The notes beneath the pieces are model-generated. The model was given only the letters and a program-made list of their open reading frames with translations, was not told the origin of the DNA and ran no database searches. A DNA stretch of 55,239 nt from Phycisphaerales bacterium (GTDB lineage Bacteria; Planctomycetota; Phycisphaerae; Phycisphaerales; UBA1924), in the NCBI GenBank assembly GCA_022072615.1, contig JAJVHS010000012.1, positions 37,991-93,229 on the forward strand. The letters are read 5' to 3'. Positions within the stretch are counted from its first letter, which is position 1, and every line of letters starts with the position of its first letter. The position numbers and the translations under genes are program-made. Positions 17,356 through 25,684 of the stretch are shown piece after piece.

Positions 17356-18354
17356 TTACCGAGCTGCCGGCTCCGCCGCGGTCGCCGGGCGGGTCACGGG
17401 CTTGGGCGCGGTGCCGTACGGCAGCGCGTCGATCAGGCGGGCGTTTTTGACCTTCGGCGGAGGATCGGTGGTGGGGCGGCCCTCGCCGTCGACGGAGGTC
17501 GCCGCCAGCGCCGTGATCGTCTCGACGCCCGAGATCGCCTGCGCGAACGAGCAGTAGCTGCCGTCGAGCATCTGCGTTCCCTCGCGGCTGAGGCAGATGA
17601 AAACCTGCGACCCGTTGGTGTCGGGGGCGGACTCCCGAGCCATTGACAGCACCCCGTAGGTGTGCGGCAGGCGCGAGCGTTCGAGGTCGATGGAGTATCC
17701 CGGAGAGCCCGCGCCCGTGCCCGTCGGGTCGCCGAACTGGATCACGAAGGGCGCGCCGTCCGGGCGGCGAGGAACGATGCGGTGGATCAGGATATCGGTG
17801 TAGAACCCGCCCTCGACCAGGTGGAGGAAGTTGTACGCGGTGTTGGGGGCCTCGTCGGGGCGCATCACGAACTGGATGTCGCCGGCCGTGGTTTCCACGA
17901 CGACCATCTTGTCGACGTAAGTCCGGTAGCCGGTGAACGTTCGCATCGGCTGGGGCTTCCACTCGACGCGGTTCTCGCGGACGACGGCTTCACGCGGGTC
18001 CTCCATCGGCTGCAGCACCACCGCCGGGCCGACTCGCTGCTCGCCGACGACGAGCTGGGCGTACAGCAGGCGCTTGGTCGCATCCTCCCACAAGGTCGGG
18101 AACAGCGACGCGAGGTTGATGGGGCCTTCCTTCACCGGGGCCGTCTTGACGACGTTCGCGCTGACCGGTTCGAGGAGCTGGATCGACAGCTCGCCCTCCT
18201 TGCCGGCGGGACGCGTGACCGACATGGGGATCGGCCGGTCCACGCCGTTGTACAGGTGATCGGGCTTGAGTTGGGCGTGGGCCAGACCCGCGAACGCGCA
18301 CAGCGCCGTCAGGGTCAGGGCGGAAATGGTCCGGCGTCGGTTGAACGGTGTCAT
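17356..18354 (-). CDS. Secreted cyclophilin-type peptidyl-prolyl isomerase
   Basis: A 332-residue protein. From the ATG at 18354 it has a basic n-region, a hydrophobic core and an AHA-Q type cleavage site, so it is exported by Sec. Residues about 30-155 form an N-terminal domain I do not recognise. The cyclophilin domain covers about 160-315: TTAGDIQF, FLHLVEGGFYTDILIHRI (with the catalytic-type Arg), VIQFGDPTGTG, NGSQVFICL and LDGSYCSFAQ. The last ~15 residues are low complexity. It likely assists folding in the periplasm. The gene converges on the zinc-ribbon gene, with 21 bp between their stops. Confidence 0.85.
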   Translation of the reverse strand: MTPFNRRRTISALTLTALCAFAGLAHAQLKPDHLYNGVDRPIPMSVTRPAGKEGELSIQLLEPVSANVVKTAPVKEGPINLASLFPTLWEDATKRLLYAQLVVGEQRVGPAVVLQPMEDPREAVVRENRVEWKPQPMRTFTGYRTYVDKMVVVETTAGDIQFVMRPDEAPNTAYNFLHLVEGGFYTDILIHRIVPRRPDGAPFVIQFGDPTGTGAGSPGYSIDLERSRLPHTYGVLSMARESAPDTNGSQVFICLSREGTQMLDGSYCSFAQAISGVETITALAATSVDGEGRPTTDPPPKVKNARLIDALPYGTAPKPVTRPATAAEPAAR

Positions 18355-18404
18355 GGCGGAGATGATACGGACGCGGGCGCGGCGCGTTCCCGCGGGGGCG
18401 GCGA

Positions 18405-18440
18405 GCAAAAACAACGCACGCCCGGGAGGCCGGGCGTGCG
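18405..18440 (-). terminator. Rho-independent terminator of the pseudopilin gene
   Basis: A perfect 11-bp inverted repeat, CGCACGCCCGG at 18415-18425 and its complement at 18430-18440, encloses a 4-base loop. On the minus strand it is followed by a T-rich run (TTGTTTTTG). It lies 25 bp past the stop of the pseudopilin gene. Confidence 0.85.
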
Positions 18441-18465
18441 GTGGTCACGATCGGTTGCCGGCCGC

Positions 18466-19206
18466 TCAGAGCGCCGACTTCTCGTTCTGGGATTCGTCGA
18501 TCCAGTCCCAGGCGTGGCTGGTGGTGTTGCCCGACGAGTCATCCTCGTCTTCGGGGAGCAGGTCGGCGAGGTCCCCTCCCGGATCGCTGAGCCATGACAC
18601 GCCCAGGTCGGCCCGGAGGTAGTTGAGCCCGACCTTGTGGTTGTAGTCGGACTTGGAACGCATGCCGTCGGCGGCGAGCGCGGTGGTCATGGGCTCGATC
18701 TGGAAGAGGCGGGGCATCGAATTGCCGCCGACGCCCATCCCGCGGTACTGGTAATTGGAGACGATCTCGCCCTTGCTCTCGCCCCACAGCTTCATGTAGC
18801 GGGCAAAGGGGTGCTTGCCGCGGTGCGACGGGCAGTAGTAGACCTTGCCCGGGGCGAGGTACCCGCCGTGGAAGAGCCGTCCGAGGCCGTCCCACAGGAT
18901 GCCGTCCTTGTACGCCATGGCTTCATCGGCGACGCGGACGATGAGCATCTGATCGGGCTGGCCCTGGGGGCTCTCGCTTCGGCCGCCCCAGGCGGGCGGC
19001 TGGAAGCCCGACGGTGGGAGCCGGTCCTTGTTGGCTTCGGCGTAGGTTGAGATGGCGAAGCCGAACTGGCGCAGGTTGTGCGCGCAGGCGACTCGCCGGG
19101 CCGTTTCCTGGGCCTTGTTGAGGCCGGGGATGAGCAGCCCGATCAGGGTCGCGATAACGGCGATTGAGACCAGGACTTCAAGAATGGTGAAGGCGGCGCG
19201 CGGCAT
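18466..19206 (-). CDS. Type II secretion/type IV pilin-like pseudopilin (planctomycete H-X9-D type)
   Basis: A 246-residue protein. The N-terminus reads MPRAAFTILEVLV: a short leader, Phe at +1, Glu at +5, then a long hydrophobic helix, which is the prepilin peptidase/methylation signal; position -1 is Ala instead of the usual Gly. The C-terminal part has HKVGLNYLRAD, close to the H-X9-DG motif of the large planctomycete pseudopilin family, although the final Gly is Leu here. Such proteins are abundant in planctomycetes and their individual roles are mostly unknown. The start at 19206 was chosen because it places the pilin signal at the N-terminus; the frame remains open upstream. A strong terminator follows, so it appears to be a single-gene unit. 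Confidence 0.85.
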   Translation of the reverse strand: MPRAAFTILEVLVSIAVIATLIGLLIPGLNKAQETARRVACAHNLRQFGFAISTYAEANKDRLPPSGFQPPAWGGRSESPQGQPDQMLIVRVADEAMAYKDGILWDGLGRLFHGGYLAPGKVYYCPSHRGKHPFARYMKLWGESKGEIVSNYQYRGMGVGGNSMPRLFQIEPMTTALAADGMRSKSDYNHKVGLNYLRADLGVSWLSDPGGDLADLLPEDEDDSSGNTTSHAWDWIDESQNEKSAL

Positions 19207-19572
19207 CAGTACCTGGCGCGCATGACGCCGTTGGAATACCTGGGAGCTTGCCCCACGCTCCATCCTGGAGCTGCCGGGGGAGGCCCCTTCCGATGATTGG
19301 TCAAGTTGAGGAAACACCACGATGTCTCCGGCGAAGGGGGAACGCCCCGTATCGCCATGTTCAAGATATAGCGTCGGATTGCCGGGAACAAGACAGATTT
19401 GAATGCGAATCGATAGAAAAGGCCATGAAGGCAGAAAGGAGCACGCCGAACAAAGCCCAGACGGCTGGGAAGTTTTCGGAAATGGCACGATGCCGGACAA
19501 ATACTCCTTGCGTTGTTTGACCGTCTCTGGGAGGATTCCGCCCGTACCAGGACGGTCGAGGCACGGGACAAG
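19207..19572. other. Intergenic region between divergent pseudopilin and ECF sigma genes
   Basis: About 366 bp without a convincing gene. Its middle (19340-19500) is clearly more AT-rich than the neighbouring coding DNA, as expected for a region holding two divergent promoters. A small hairpin, CCCAG/CTGGG, lies near 19459-19472. I could not identify a confident -35/-10 or ECF-type promoter pair. Confidence 0.5.
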
Positions 19573-20151
19573 ATGAGCACGAATCCAGGTCAAGAGGCGC
19601 AAGACCTTGCGCTGATGCGGCGTGTTGCGGCCAATGACGAATCGGCCGTGGCGTTGCTGTACGACCGTTTCGGCTCGCTGGTGTATCGGATGGCGTTCCA
19701 GGCCATGCCGACCCGTGCCGAGGCCGAAGATGCGGTGCAGGAGATATTTGTAAGGCTGTGGCGGACAGCGGATCGTTACGATCCGTCGCGTGCCGCGTTG
19801 GTGACATGGGTGATGTTGATTGCTCGGCGACATTTCGTGGACAAGCTGCGTCGCAGCAAGGCAAGGGTGAAGGCGACCTCTCTGGAAGGGTCTCCGGCGC
19901 CCGAGTCCGAAACGGTGACGCAGGAAATGGCGCCGAACATTGAAAAGGAAGAGCGGTTGGACTCCTTGCTCAAGAGGATCTCAGGGTTACCCGAACTTCA
20001 ACAGACGGTGATCCTGCGCGCCTACCTCGGCGGTCAGACGCTGAGGCAGATTGGCGAGGAGCTCGACACGCCCTTGGGAACGATCAAGTCGGCGCTGAGC
20101 CGAGCCTTGGTCCGATTGCGAGAACGAGGTAGCGAGGAGTTGGCGACATGA
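19573..20151 (+). CDS. ECF-family RNA polymerase sigma factor
   Basis: A 192-residue protein with the two sigma domains. Region 2 spans about 14-85 and includes LLYDRFGSLVYRMAF and the DAVQEIFVRLW core that contacts RNA polymerase and the -10 element. Region 4 spans about 135-188, with LRQIGEELDTPLGTIKSALS as the helix-turn-helix for the -35 element. The ATG at 19573 is preferred over an upstream ATG (19513) that adds a non-conserved extension. The stop overlaps the start of the anti-sigma gene (ATGA), the usual arrangement for an ECF/anti-sigma pair; the pair probably regulates its own promoter (inference). Confidence 0.9.
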   Translation: MSTNPGQEAQDLALMRRVAANDESAVALLYDRFGSLVYRMAFQAMPTRAEAEDAVQEIFVRLWRTADRYDPSRAALVTWVMLIARRHFVDKLRRSKARVKATSLEGSPAPESETVTQEMAPNIEKEERLDSLLKRISGLPELQQTVILRAYLGGQTLRQIGEELDTPLGTIKSALSRALVRLRERGSEELAT

Positions 20152-21056
20152 GCACACGGGAGTTGGTCGAGCTCGCGCAGCTCGACGCGATGGGCCTCCT
20201 CGACGAGCAGGAAGCTCGCGAGTTCGAGGTGGCCTTCGCGGCTGCTCCGGAAGAGATTCGGGAGCAGATTCGAAAAGAACAATCCAGGCTTTGCGTCCTT
20301 GAGCCCGTGCTGCCGGAGGTGAGCCCTCCCGAGCATCTGCGGGGCAAGGTTCTTGCGTCCGTCCACCAGGCCATCGTCGCCTCGATCGTCGAGTCGGCGC
20401 CCGCTGAGCCTTCCGCGGACACCGTGCCCGGCCGCGAGCCGGCCATGCCGGCCGCCTCGATCCCGGCGATCGTGCGGCACGACGCCGGCCGATCGATCGG
20501 GTCTGACACGCGGCGCCGGGGGACCGCCAAGTTCTGGCGGAGCACTTCCATCGCGTTCGCGGCCGCGGCTGTGGTCCTGGCGATCACCACCCTGCGCCTG
20601 CAGGGGATGTACGACGACGTCATCCGGCAGAACAGCACCAGCAAGTCGGTCGAGGCCGTCGGGCAGCTCTTCGGCGACGTGTCGCCCGAGAAGTTCCTGT
20701 TCGACAGCAACACCGAGCGGACGGTTCTGACGGCGACGGCTGACGTGCCCGAGGGATCCGAGTGGAAGAAGGTCCGCGCCGCGGTGTGGCACAACGCCGA
20801 CTGGAAGCAGGCCAAGCTGCTGTGCCAGAACCTTCCGTCCTCCAACGGCGAGAGCTATGAGCTCGTCGTCCTGGACGAGGAAGGCCAGGTCGAGCGCGTC
20901 CTGGGGACCCGGCTCCAGCCCACCGCTGGCGGCGTGATGGCGTTCGACGTCGGCACGCAGTTCCGGCCGCAGACCGATCGCCTGGCCCTCCGCGTGCTGA
21001 CGGGCGCGATGACCCAGGCGACCATCATCCTCGAGCACCGCCCGACCCTGGGCTGA
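20148..21056 (+). CDS. Transmembrane anti-sigma factor (RskA-like)
   Basis: A 302-residue protein. The N-terminal cytoplasmic part (1-70) has the L..LDAMGLLDEQEAREFE pattern of RskA-type anti-sigma domains but no HxxxCxxC zinc motif. A single transmembrane helix lies at about 131-149, followed by an extracytoplasmic domain of about 150 residues with the anti-sigma-K C-terminal pattern. It should hold the upstream sigma factor inactive at the membrane until regulated proteolysis releases it. The signal is unknown. A strong terminator 32 bp downstream ends the operon. Confidence 0.85.
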   Translation: MSTRELVELAQLDAMGLLDEQEAREFEVAFAAAPEEIREQIRKEQSRLCVLEPVLPEVSPPEHLRGKVLASVHQAIVASIVESAPAEPSADTVPGREPAMPAASIPAIVRHDAGRSIGSDTRRRGTAKFWRSTSIAFAAAAVVLAITTLRLQGMYDDVIRQNSTSKSVEAVGQLFGDVSPEKFLFDSNTERTVLTATADVPEGSEWKKVRAAVWHNADWKQAKLLCQNLPSSNGESYELVVLDEEGQVERVLGTRLQPTAGGVMAFDVGTQFRPQTDRLALRVLTGAMTQATIILEHRPTLG

Positions 21057-21088
21057 GCGGTTCGAGTACAAGGAATCCGTCACTCCTG

Positions 21089-21125
21089 GCCGGGGCCCCG
21101 CGAGGGGTCCCGGCTTGCTTTTTGG
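21089..21125 (+). terminator. Rho-independent terminator of the sigma/anti-sigma operon
   Basis: An 11-bp stem, GCCGGGGCCCC at 21089-21099 paired with 21104-21114 (one G-T wobble), has a GCGA loop and is followed by a T-rich stretch (TTGCTTTTT). It lies 32 bp after the anti-sigma stop. Confidence 0.88.
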
Positions 21126-21269
21126 GCGCCGCTGACCGGCGAAGCAGTTGTATCCCATGAGTGTCCCCTGCGTGACTCCGAACTCGATCTCCTCCATCGA
21201 GCCCGGCGGCGTTGAGCGAATGCTCGGACGCCAGTGTTGGCGCGGGTGATGAAACCGACATGAAAGAGT

Positions 21270-21301
21270 GGCAAAGAAAAACCCCGGCTTGCGCCGGGGT
21301 T
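21270..21301 (-). terminator. Rho-independent terminator of beta-helix/dockerin gene 1
   Basis: A 9-bp inverted repeat, AACCCCGGC at 21280-21288 and its complement at 21293-21301, is followed on the minus strand by TTTCTTTG. It lies 26 bp beyond the stop of the 679-residue beta-helix protein. Confidence 0.85.
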
Positions 21302-21327
21302 GCGTGATGGTCGCGGGTGATGGCGGC

Positions 21328-23367
21328 TCAGCAGCCTTCCTGGAACGCGGCGACAAAGGCGTCAAAGTCGTCCGTATCGACGAAGCCGGTCTTGTCGAAA
21401 TCGGCCTTCTGCACGCCGGCCTCGAAGTCGGCGACGAAGGCGGAGTAATCGTCGAGGTCGACGAAGCCGCTGGCGTCATAGTCCGCCGGGCACCACTGGA
21501 CCTCGTAGCAGCCCAGGTCCAGCCCGCCGTAGGGGCCGCCGCCGAAGTACACGATGCGGGGGTTGCCGTCGAGATCGAAGGGGTAGTACTCGAAGGTGTT
21601 TCCATCGCCGTCGACGTCGGAGAAATCCCAGGGGAGCAGGGACTCGTCGCCGTTCTCCATGGCCGATGAGAACGGGGCCTGGAGGTGGCAGTTGTCGTCG
21701 GTGGTGCCGGGGACATTGTCGACGCCGTCGGCGTCCACGAACTGCGGATCGGAGTTCACGCCCTCGATGCAGTTGGAGCTCTTGGTGAGGGTCGCGGTGG
21801 CCGCCTTGTCCCACTGCTCATCGACGGTGTAGCTCGCCAGGAGGCCGATGTTGCCCCACAGGATGCTGTTGCGCAGGTTGACCGTGGCCTGGCCCTCGAC
21901 CCACACGCCCCCGGCCACGGTGCCGGACTTGTTGAGCGAGAACGTGCAGTTGGTGATGGACACGTCGTCGGTGGAGTCGCCGTCCACGCCGACCCCGCCG
22001 CCGTCGCTGCCGGCGTGCGTGGACGCGGTGTAGTTGCCCGAGAACAGGCAGTTGAAGAACGCGGCGTCGGCGAAGCTGATCATGGCGCCGCCGCCTCCGC
22101 CGAGCGACTCGTTGCCCGTGAACTCGGTGTTGTAGAAGACCGGCTTGCCGACGCCGGCGTGGTGGATGCCGCCGCCGGTACGGTCCGACTCGTTGTTGTA
22201 GAACAGCACGTTGTGGAAGCCGGGGTAGAGCGAGGTGTAGGCGCCGCCGCCCTCGAGCGCGGCGTAGTTGGAGATCAGCTTGCACCAGCGCAGGTCGACG
22301 CTGGAGTTGACCGCGTAGAGGCCGCCGCCCCTGCTCTTCTCGCCCGGGCCGTTGGCGTAGCCGCCGGCAATGGTGAAGCCGTCGATGACCGTGGAGCTGC
22401 CGCAGTTGGAGGCGTCGACGACGTGGTACGAGTTGTCGATCGCCGAGCCGCCGCCGATGGCGCCGGACATCGCGGTGATGTGGAACCACGGGTACAGGCG
22501 GCTGTCCAGCGATTGCTCGGTCCCGTTGAACCCGCCGTAGAGGTGCAGGCCCGACGGAACGACGAAGCTGATGTTGCGGTCGACGCCGGTGGTGGGGTAG
22601 TAGAAGCCCGAGGCCGTCCAGATCTCGCAGTGGTCGCCGCCGATGAGGGCCGCGGCCTTGAGCACGGGCTGGAGGTCGCTGTAGGCGTATTCCCACGCGT
22701 CGCCGAGCTCGTCGTTGGCGGTCTGGGACTTGTCCACGTAGAACCGCAGACGGTCGCCGTCGAGCTTTTCGAGCTGGATCCCCGAGCAGGCAGCGTTGCC
22801 CCAGGCCGACTCGCCGACCTCGATCTGGATCGAGCCGTTGGCGGGGATGGTCACGATGTGGACGGCGTGGCTGACGCCGATGGGCAGGTCGTGCGTGATG
22901 TTGCCGCCGACAAGCTGCGTCTGGCTCGGCGATCCGTTGACCTTGACCCAGCAGTAGTCTGACGAGAACGCCGGGCGACCGGCGTAGGTGAAGACGGCGT
23001 ACTTGCCGGCCTCGAGGTGCGAGATGGTGTAGATGAGCTTGCCCGGGCCGCCGCGGAACTGGCCGTCGTCGAGCAGGCGTTCGGGGTTGCCGGTGGTGTT
23101 GGAGTCGTTGGAGTTGGTGACGGCGACGCTCTTGTCCCAGGTGAGGGTGACGCCCGTGGGGCCGGGCGCGTGGATGGTGCACAGGTTCATGGTGCCCGGC
23201 GAGGCGTTGTTGACGTCGTTCCAGTAGCCCGACCGGCCGGCGGCGCCGTAGAGGGCGGCGGGGTACGCGCCCGGGGTCAGGTTGAGGTCGATGTTGATGG
23301 ACTGGCCGAGCGTCGAGGACGCTCCGGCGGCGATCAGGAGTGACGCGACCATCATGTTGCAGCGCAT
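21328..23367 (-). CDS. Secreted right-handed beta-helix protein with GC-type dockerin repeats, copy 1
   Basis: A 679-residue secreted protein. The ATG at 23367 has AAGGAA just upstream and begins a Sec signal ending ...SSTLGQ. Residues about 25-240 form a beta-rich N-terminal region. Residues about 245-580 are a parallel beta-helix with GGG(L/A/I/V) turns and FFNCLFSGN/FYNNE elements, like the GGAI/FxxN repeats of polymorphic outer-membrane proteins. The C-terminus has CPADYDASGFVD and DFDKTGFVDTDD, two calcium-loop repeats, and ends in Gly-Cys: the planctomycete GC-type dockerin, thought to be a surface-anchoring or sorting tag. The second gene of a tandem pair, it has the same length and domain order as its neighbour. 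The natural ligand is unknown. Confidence 0.88.
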   Translation of the reverse strand: MRCNMMVASLLIAAGASSTLGQSINIDLNLTPGAYPAALYGAAGRSGYWNDVNNASPGTMNLCTIHAPGPTGVTLTWDKSVAVTNSNDSNTTGNPERLLDDGQFRGGPGKLIYTISHLEAGKYAVFTYAGRPAFSSDYCWVKVNGSPSQTQLVGGNITHDLPIGVSHAVHIVTIPANGSIQIEVGESAWGNAACSGIQLEKLDGDRLRFYVDKSQTANDELGDAWEYAYSDLQPVLKAAALIGGDHCEIWTASGFYYPTTGVDRNISFVVPSGLHLYGGFNGTEQSLDSRLYPWFHITAMSGAIGGGSAIDNSYHVVDASNCGSSTVIDGFTIAGGYANGPGEKSRGGGLYAVNSSVDLRWCKLISNYAALEGGGAYTSLYPGFHNVLFYNNESDRTGGGIHHAGVGKPVFYNTEFTGNESLGGGGGAMISFADAAFFNCLFSGNYTASTHAGSDGGGVGVDGDSTDDVSITNCTFSLNKSGTVAGGVWVEGQATVNLRNSILWGNIGLLASYTVDEQWDKAATATLTKSSNCIEGVNSDPQFVDADGVDNVPGTTDDNCHLQAPFSSAMENGDESLLPWDFSDVDGDGNTFEYYPFDLDGNPRIVYFGGGPYGGLDLGCYEVQWCPADYDASGFVDLDDYSAFVADFEAGVQKADFDKTGFVDTDDFDAFVAAFQEGC

Positions 23368-23413
23368 GTCGGTTCCTTCTTGCGTGATTGGTGGCACCGC
23401 GGAGGGTTGCTCG

Positions 23414-23451
23414 GTGTGAGCGGTCACGCTCGAGCGGCGCACACCATGCGA
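23414..23451 (-). promoter_or_regulatory. Conserved upstream element shared by the two beta-helix genes (copy 1)
   Basis: GTGTGAG at 23414-23420 and ATGCGA at 23446-23451 (plus-strand reading), with starts 32 bp apart and CACACC just before ATGCGA. The same pair occurs upstream of copy 2 with 31-bp spacing. It ends 47 bp upstream of the copy 1 start. It may be a promoter or operator element or simply duplicated sequence. Confidence 0.4.
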
Positions 23452-23542
23452 CGGACGGACGTGCGGCGGCTATCGGTCTTGCGGCGCAGGCGAGCTGGTT
23501 CTGCGCCGCGGGTTGGGAGCGCGACGCCGGGGCTCGAGCGGC

Positions 23543-23582
23543 GGCAAAAAAGCAGTCCGCTCGGGTGCTGACCCGAGCGGAC
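23543..23582 (-). terminator. Rho-independent terminator of beta-helix/dockerin gene 2
   Basis: A perfect 12-bp inverted repeat, GTCCGCTCGGGT at 23555-23566 and its complement at 23571-23582, with a 4-base loop, is followed on the minus strand by TGCTTTTTTGCC. It separates the two tandem genes into separate transcripts. Confidence 0.9.
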
Positions 23583-23644
23583 CGGTGAAAGGGGGGTTTG
23601 TGCCGATCGGGCCGCGGGCGCCCGGTCGGGGGTGCGAGGCGTAC

Positions 23645-25684
23645 TCAGCAGCCGGCTTCGAACGCGAGCACGAAGGCGGTGAAGTCGTCGGTGTCGACGA
23701 AGCCGGTCTGATCGAAGTCGGCGGACGGGTCGCCGGCCTCGAAGGCCAGGACGAAGGCGGTGTAGTCGTCGGTGTCGACGAAACCGCTCTTGTCGAAGTC
23801 GGCCGGGCAGGTGTGGTACTGGTACTCGTAGCACCCGCGGTCGACGATGGCCGAGCCCTCGCCCGAGGCCCAGGGGACGTCGAGCACGCGGTCCAGGCCG
23901 TCGAGGTCGTAGGGGTAGTACTCGAAGAGGAAGCCGTCGCCGTCGACGTCGCCGAAGTCCATCGGCAGGTAGGTGTTGTCGCCGGTGTCGATGCACGGCG
24001 AGGTATCCTGGAGGCGGCAGTCGTCATCGGTGTTGCCGACCACGTTGTCCGCGCCGTCGGAGTCGACGAAGAGGGGGTTGGAGTTCAGACCCTCGACGGT
24101 GGTGTTGAACTTGGTGATCGAGGCCGAGCTGTTCTTGCCGTACTGGCGGGCCTCGGCGGTCGCGGAGTTGGGGTCGCTGTTGCCCCAGAGGATCGAGTTG
24201 CGGAGGAAGACCTCCATCTGGTTGTTGGCGTAGATGCCGCCGTGGGTCTGGCCGGAGAAGTTGCGGGAGAGGGTGCAGTTGGTGAGGTAGGTCTCGTCGG
24301 TGGTGTCGCCCGCGGCCGAGATGGCCCCGCCGTTGCCCGCGGAGGCGGTGTTGCCGGTGAAGAGGCAGTTGAAGAAGGTGGCGTCGGCGAAGAGGATCTT
24401 CGCGGCCCCGCCGTCGCCGAGGGCGGAGTTGCCGGCGAAGTTGACTCGGTAGAAGTAGGGGTTGCCGGCGGTGTGGTGGTAGACCGCGCCGCCCGGGCCG
24501 TTGCAGTCGTTGTTGTAGAACAGGCAGTTGTTGAACGAGGGGAAGCCGGACGAGTACACGGCGCCGCCGGAGACGCTGGCGTAGTTCGAGATGAACTTGC
24601 AGTTGTTGAAATCGATGTTCGAGTCTTCGGCGAGGACCGCGCCGCCCTTGCCGTCGTCGCCGGGGCCGCTGGCCCGGCCGCCGGAGATGGTGAAGCCGTC
24701 CACCAGGGTCCCGCTGGAGACGCCGTTTGCCCGGACGACGTGGTAGGAGTTATCGCTGGTCGAGGAGCCGCCGATCGCGCCGGACATGGCGGTGATGAAG
24801 AACCAGGGGGTGGTGCGCTGGCTGAGGGAGGTCTCGCTGCCGGAGAACCCGCCGTAGAGGTGCAGGCCGGAGGGGATCACGAACGACGCATCACGGCTCG
24901 TGCCGGTGGTCGGGTAATAGAAGCCCTGGCGGGTCCAGATCTCGCAGTAGCCGCCGCCGATGAGCGCCGTCTGGGTCAGGATGGGCTGGAGGTTGTCGTA
25001 GGCGTTGCTCCACGACGTGCCGGTGTTGGGGTTGGCGGTCTGCGTCTTGTTGACGTAGAACCGGAGGCGGGTGGAGTCGATCTTCCGGACCTGGATGCCC
25101 GTGCACGAGGCGACACCGGAGAAGGTGTCGTTGACCTTGACCACGATCGACCCGCCGGCGGCGACGGTCACGATGTGGATGGCGTGGCTGCTGCCGGGGA
25201 GCAGGTCGTCGGACATGTTGCCCGACACGTACTGGTAGCTGCTGGAGGTGCCGGTCACGGTGACGCCGGCCTCGTTGTTGCTGTTGGGCGTCTGGGCGTA
25301 GGTGAAGACGGCGTAGGTGCCGGCTTCCATGTTGGCGAAGGTGTACTGGAGCGTGCCGAAGCTCGTCATGAACTGGCCGTCGAGCTGGAGCTTGGTGTAG
25401 TCGCCGGAGGTGCCCGAATCGAAGATGCCGCTGATGGCGGTGGTCTTGTTCCAGGTGAAGTTCACGCCGCTGGCCGACCCGTCGACCTTCTGGAGCCCGA
25501 CCGTGGCGGCCGTGCCGTTGTTGATGTTGTTCCAGGTCCCGGGCTGGGCGGCCGCGCCCCCGAACGCCGACGAGGGGACGCCCGACCCGTTCCCGGACGT
25601 GGCGTTGAGGTCGACGTTGAAGGACTGGGCGGTCGCGGTTCCGGCGAACAGCACGAGCGCGGCGATGGCGGTGCAACGAGGCAT
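23645..25684 (-). CDS. Secreted right-handed beta-helix protein with GC-type dockerin repeats, copy 2
   Basis: A 679-residue secreted protein starting at ATG 25684 with AAAGGAA upstream; the signal peptide ends ...GTATAQ. It has the same plan as copy 1: an N-terminal beta-rich region with the RLRFYVNKTQTAN segment (VDKSQTAN in copy 1), a parallel beta-helix with GGAV/GGAI turns and FNNCLFYNN or FFNCLFTGN elements, then CPADFDKSGFVD and DFDQTGFVDTDD dockerin loops and a terminal Gly-Cys. It is Asn/Ser/Thr-rich, as is usual for exported adhesin-like proteins. An adhesin, matrix or polysaccharide-binding role is plausible; no catalytic triad of a polysaccharide lyase is evident. Confidence 0.88.
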   Translation of the reverse strand: MPRCTAIAALVLFAGTATAQSFNVDLNATSGNGSGVPSSAFGGAAAQPGTWNNINNGTAATVGLQKVDGSASGVNFTWNKTTAISGIFDSGTSGDYTKLQLDGQFMTSFGTLQYTFANMEAGTYAVFTYAQTPNSNNEAGVTVTGTSSSYQYVSGNMSDDLLPGSSHAIHIVTVAAGGSIVVKVNDTFSGVASCTGIQVRKIDSTRLRFYVNKTQTANPNTGTSWSNAYDNLQPILTQTALIGGGYCEIWTRQGFYYPTTGTSRDASFVIPSGLHLYGGFSGSETSLSQRTTPWFFITAMSGAIGGSSTSDNSYHVVRANGVSSGTLVDGFTISGGRASGPGDDGKGGAVLAEDSNIDFNNCKFISNYASVSGGAVYSSGFPSFNNCLFYNNDCNGPGGAVYHHTAGNPYFYRVNFAGNSALGDGGAAKILFADATFFNCLFTGNTASAGNGGAISAAGDTTDETYLTNCTLSRNFSGQTHGGIYANNQMEVFLRNSILWGNSDPNSATAEARQYGKNSSASITKFNTTVEGLNSNPLFVDSDGADNVVGNTDDDCRLQDTSPCIDTGDNTYLPMDFGDVDGDGFLFEYYPYDLDGLDRVLDVPWASGEGSAIVDRGCYEYQYHTCPADFDKSGFVDTDDYTAFVLAFEAGDPSADFDQTGFVDTDDFTAFVLAFEAGC

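Noticed and set aside
21130..21265. Minus-strand stretch encoding MEEIEFGVTQG... as a possible broken gene or transposase remnant
   Set aside because: Too short, no family recognised, and enclosed by two terminators; it looks like ordinary intergenic DNA.
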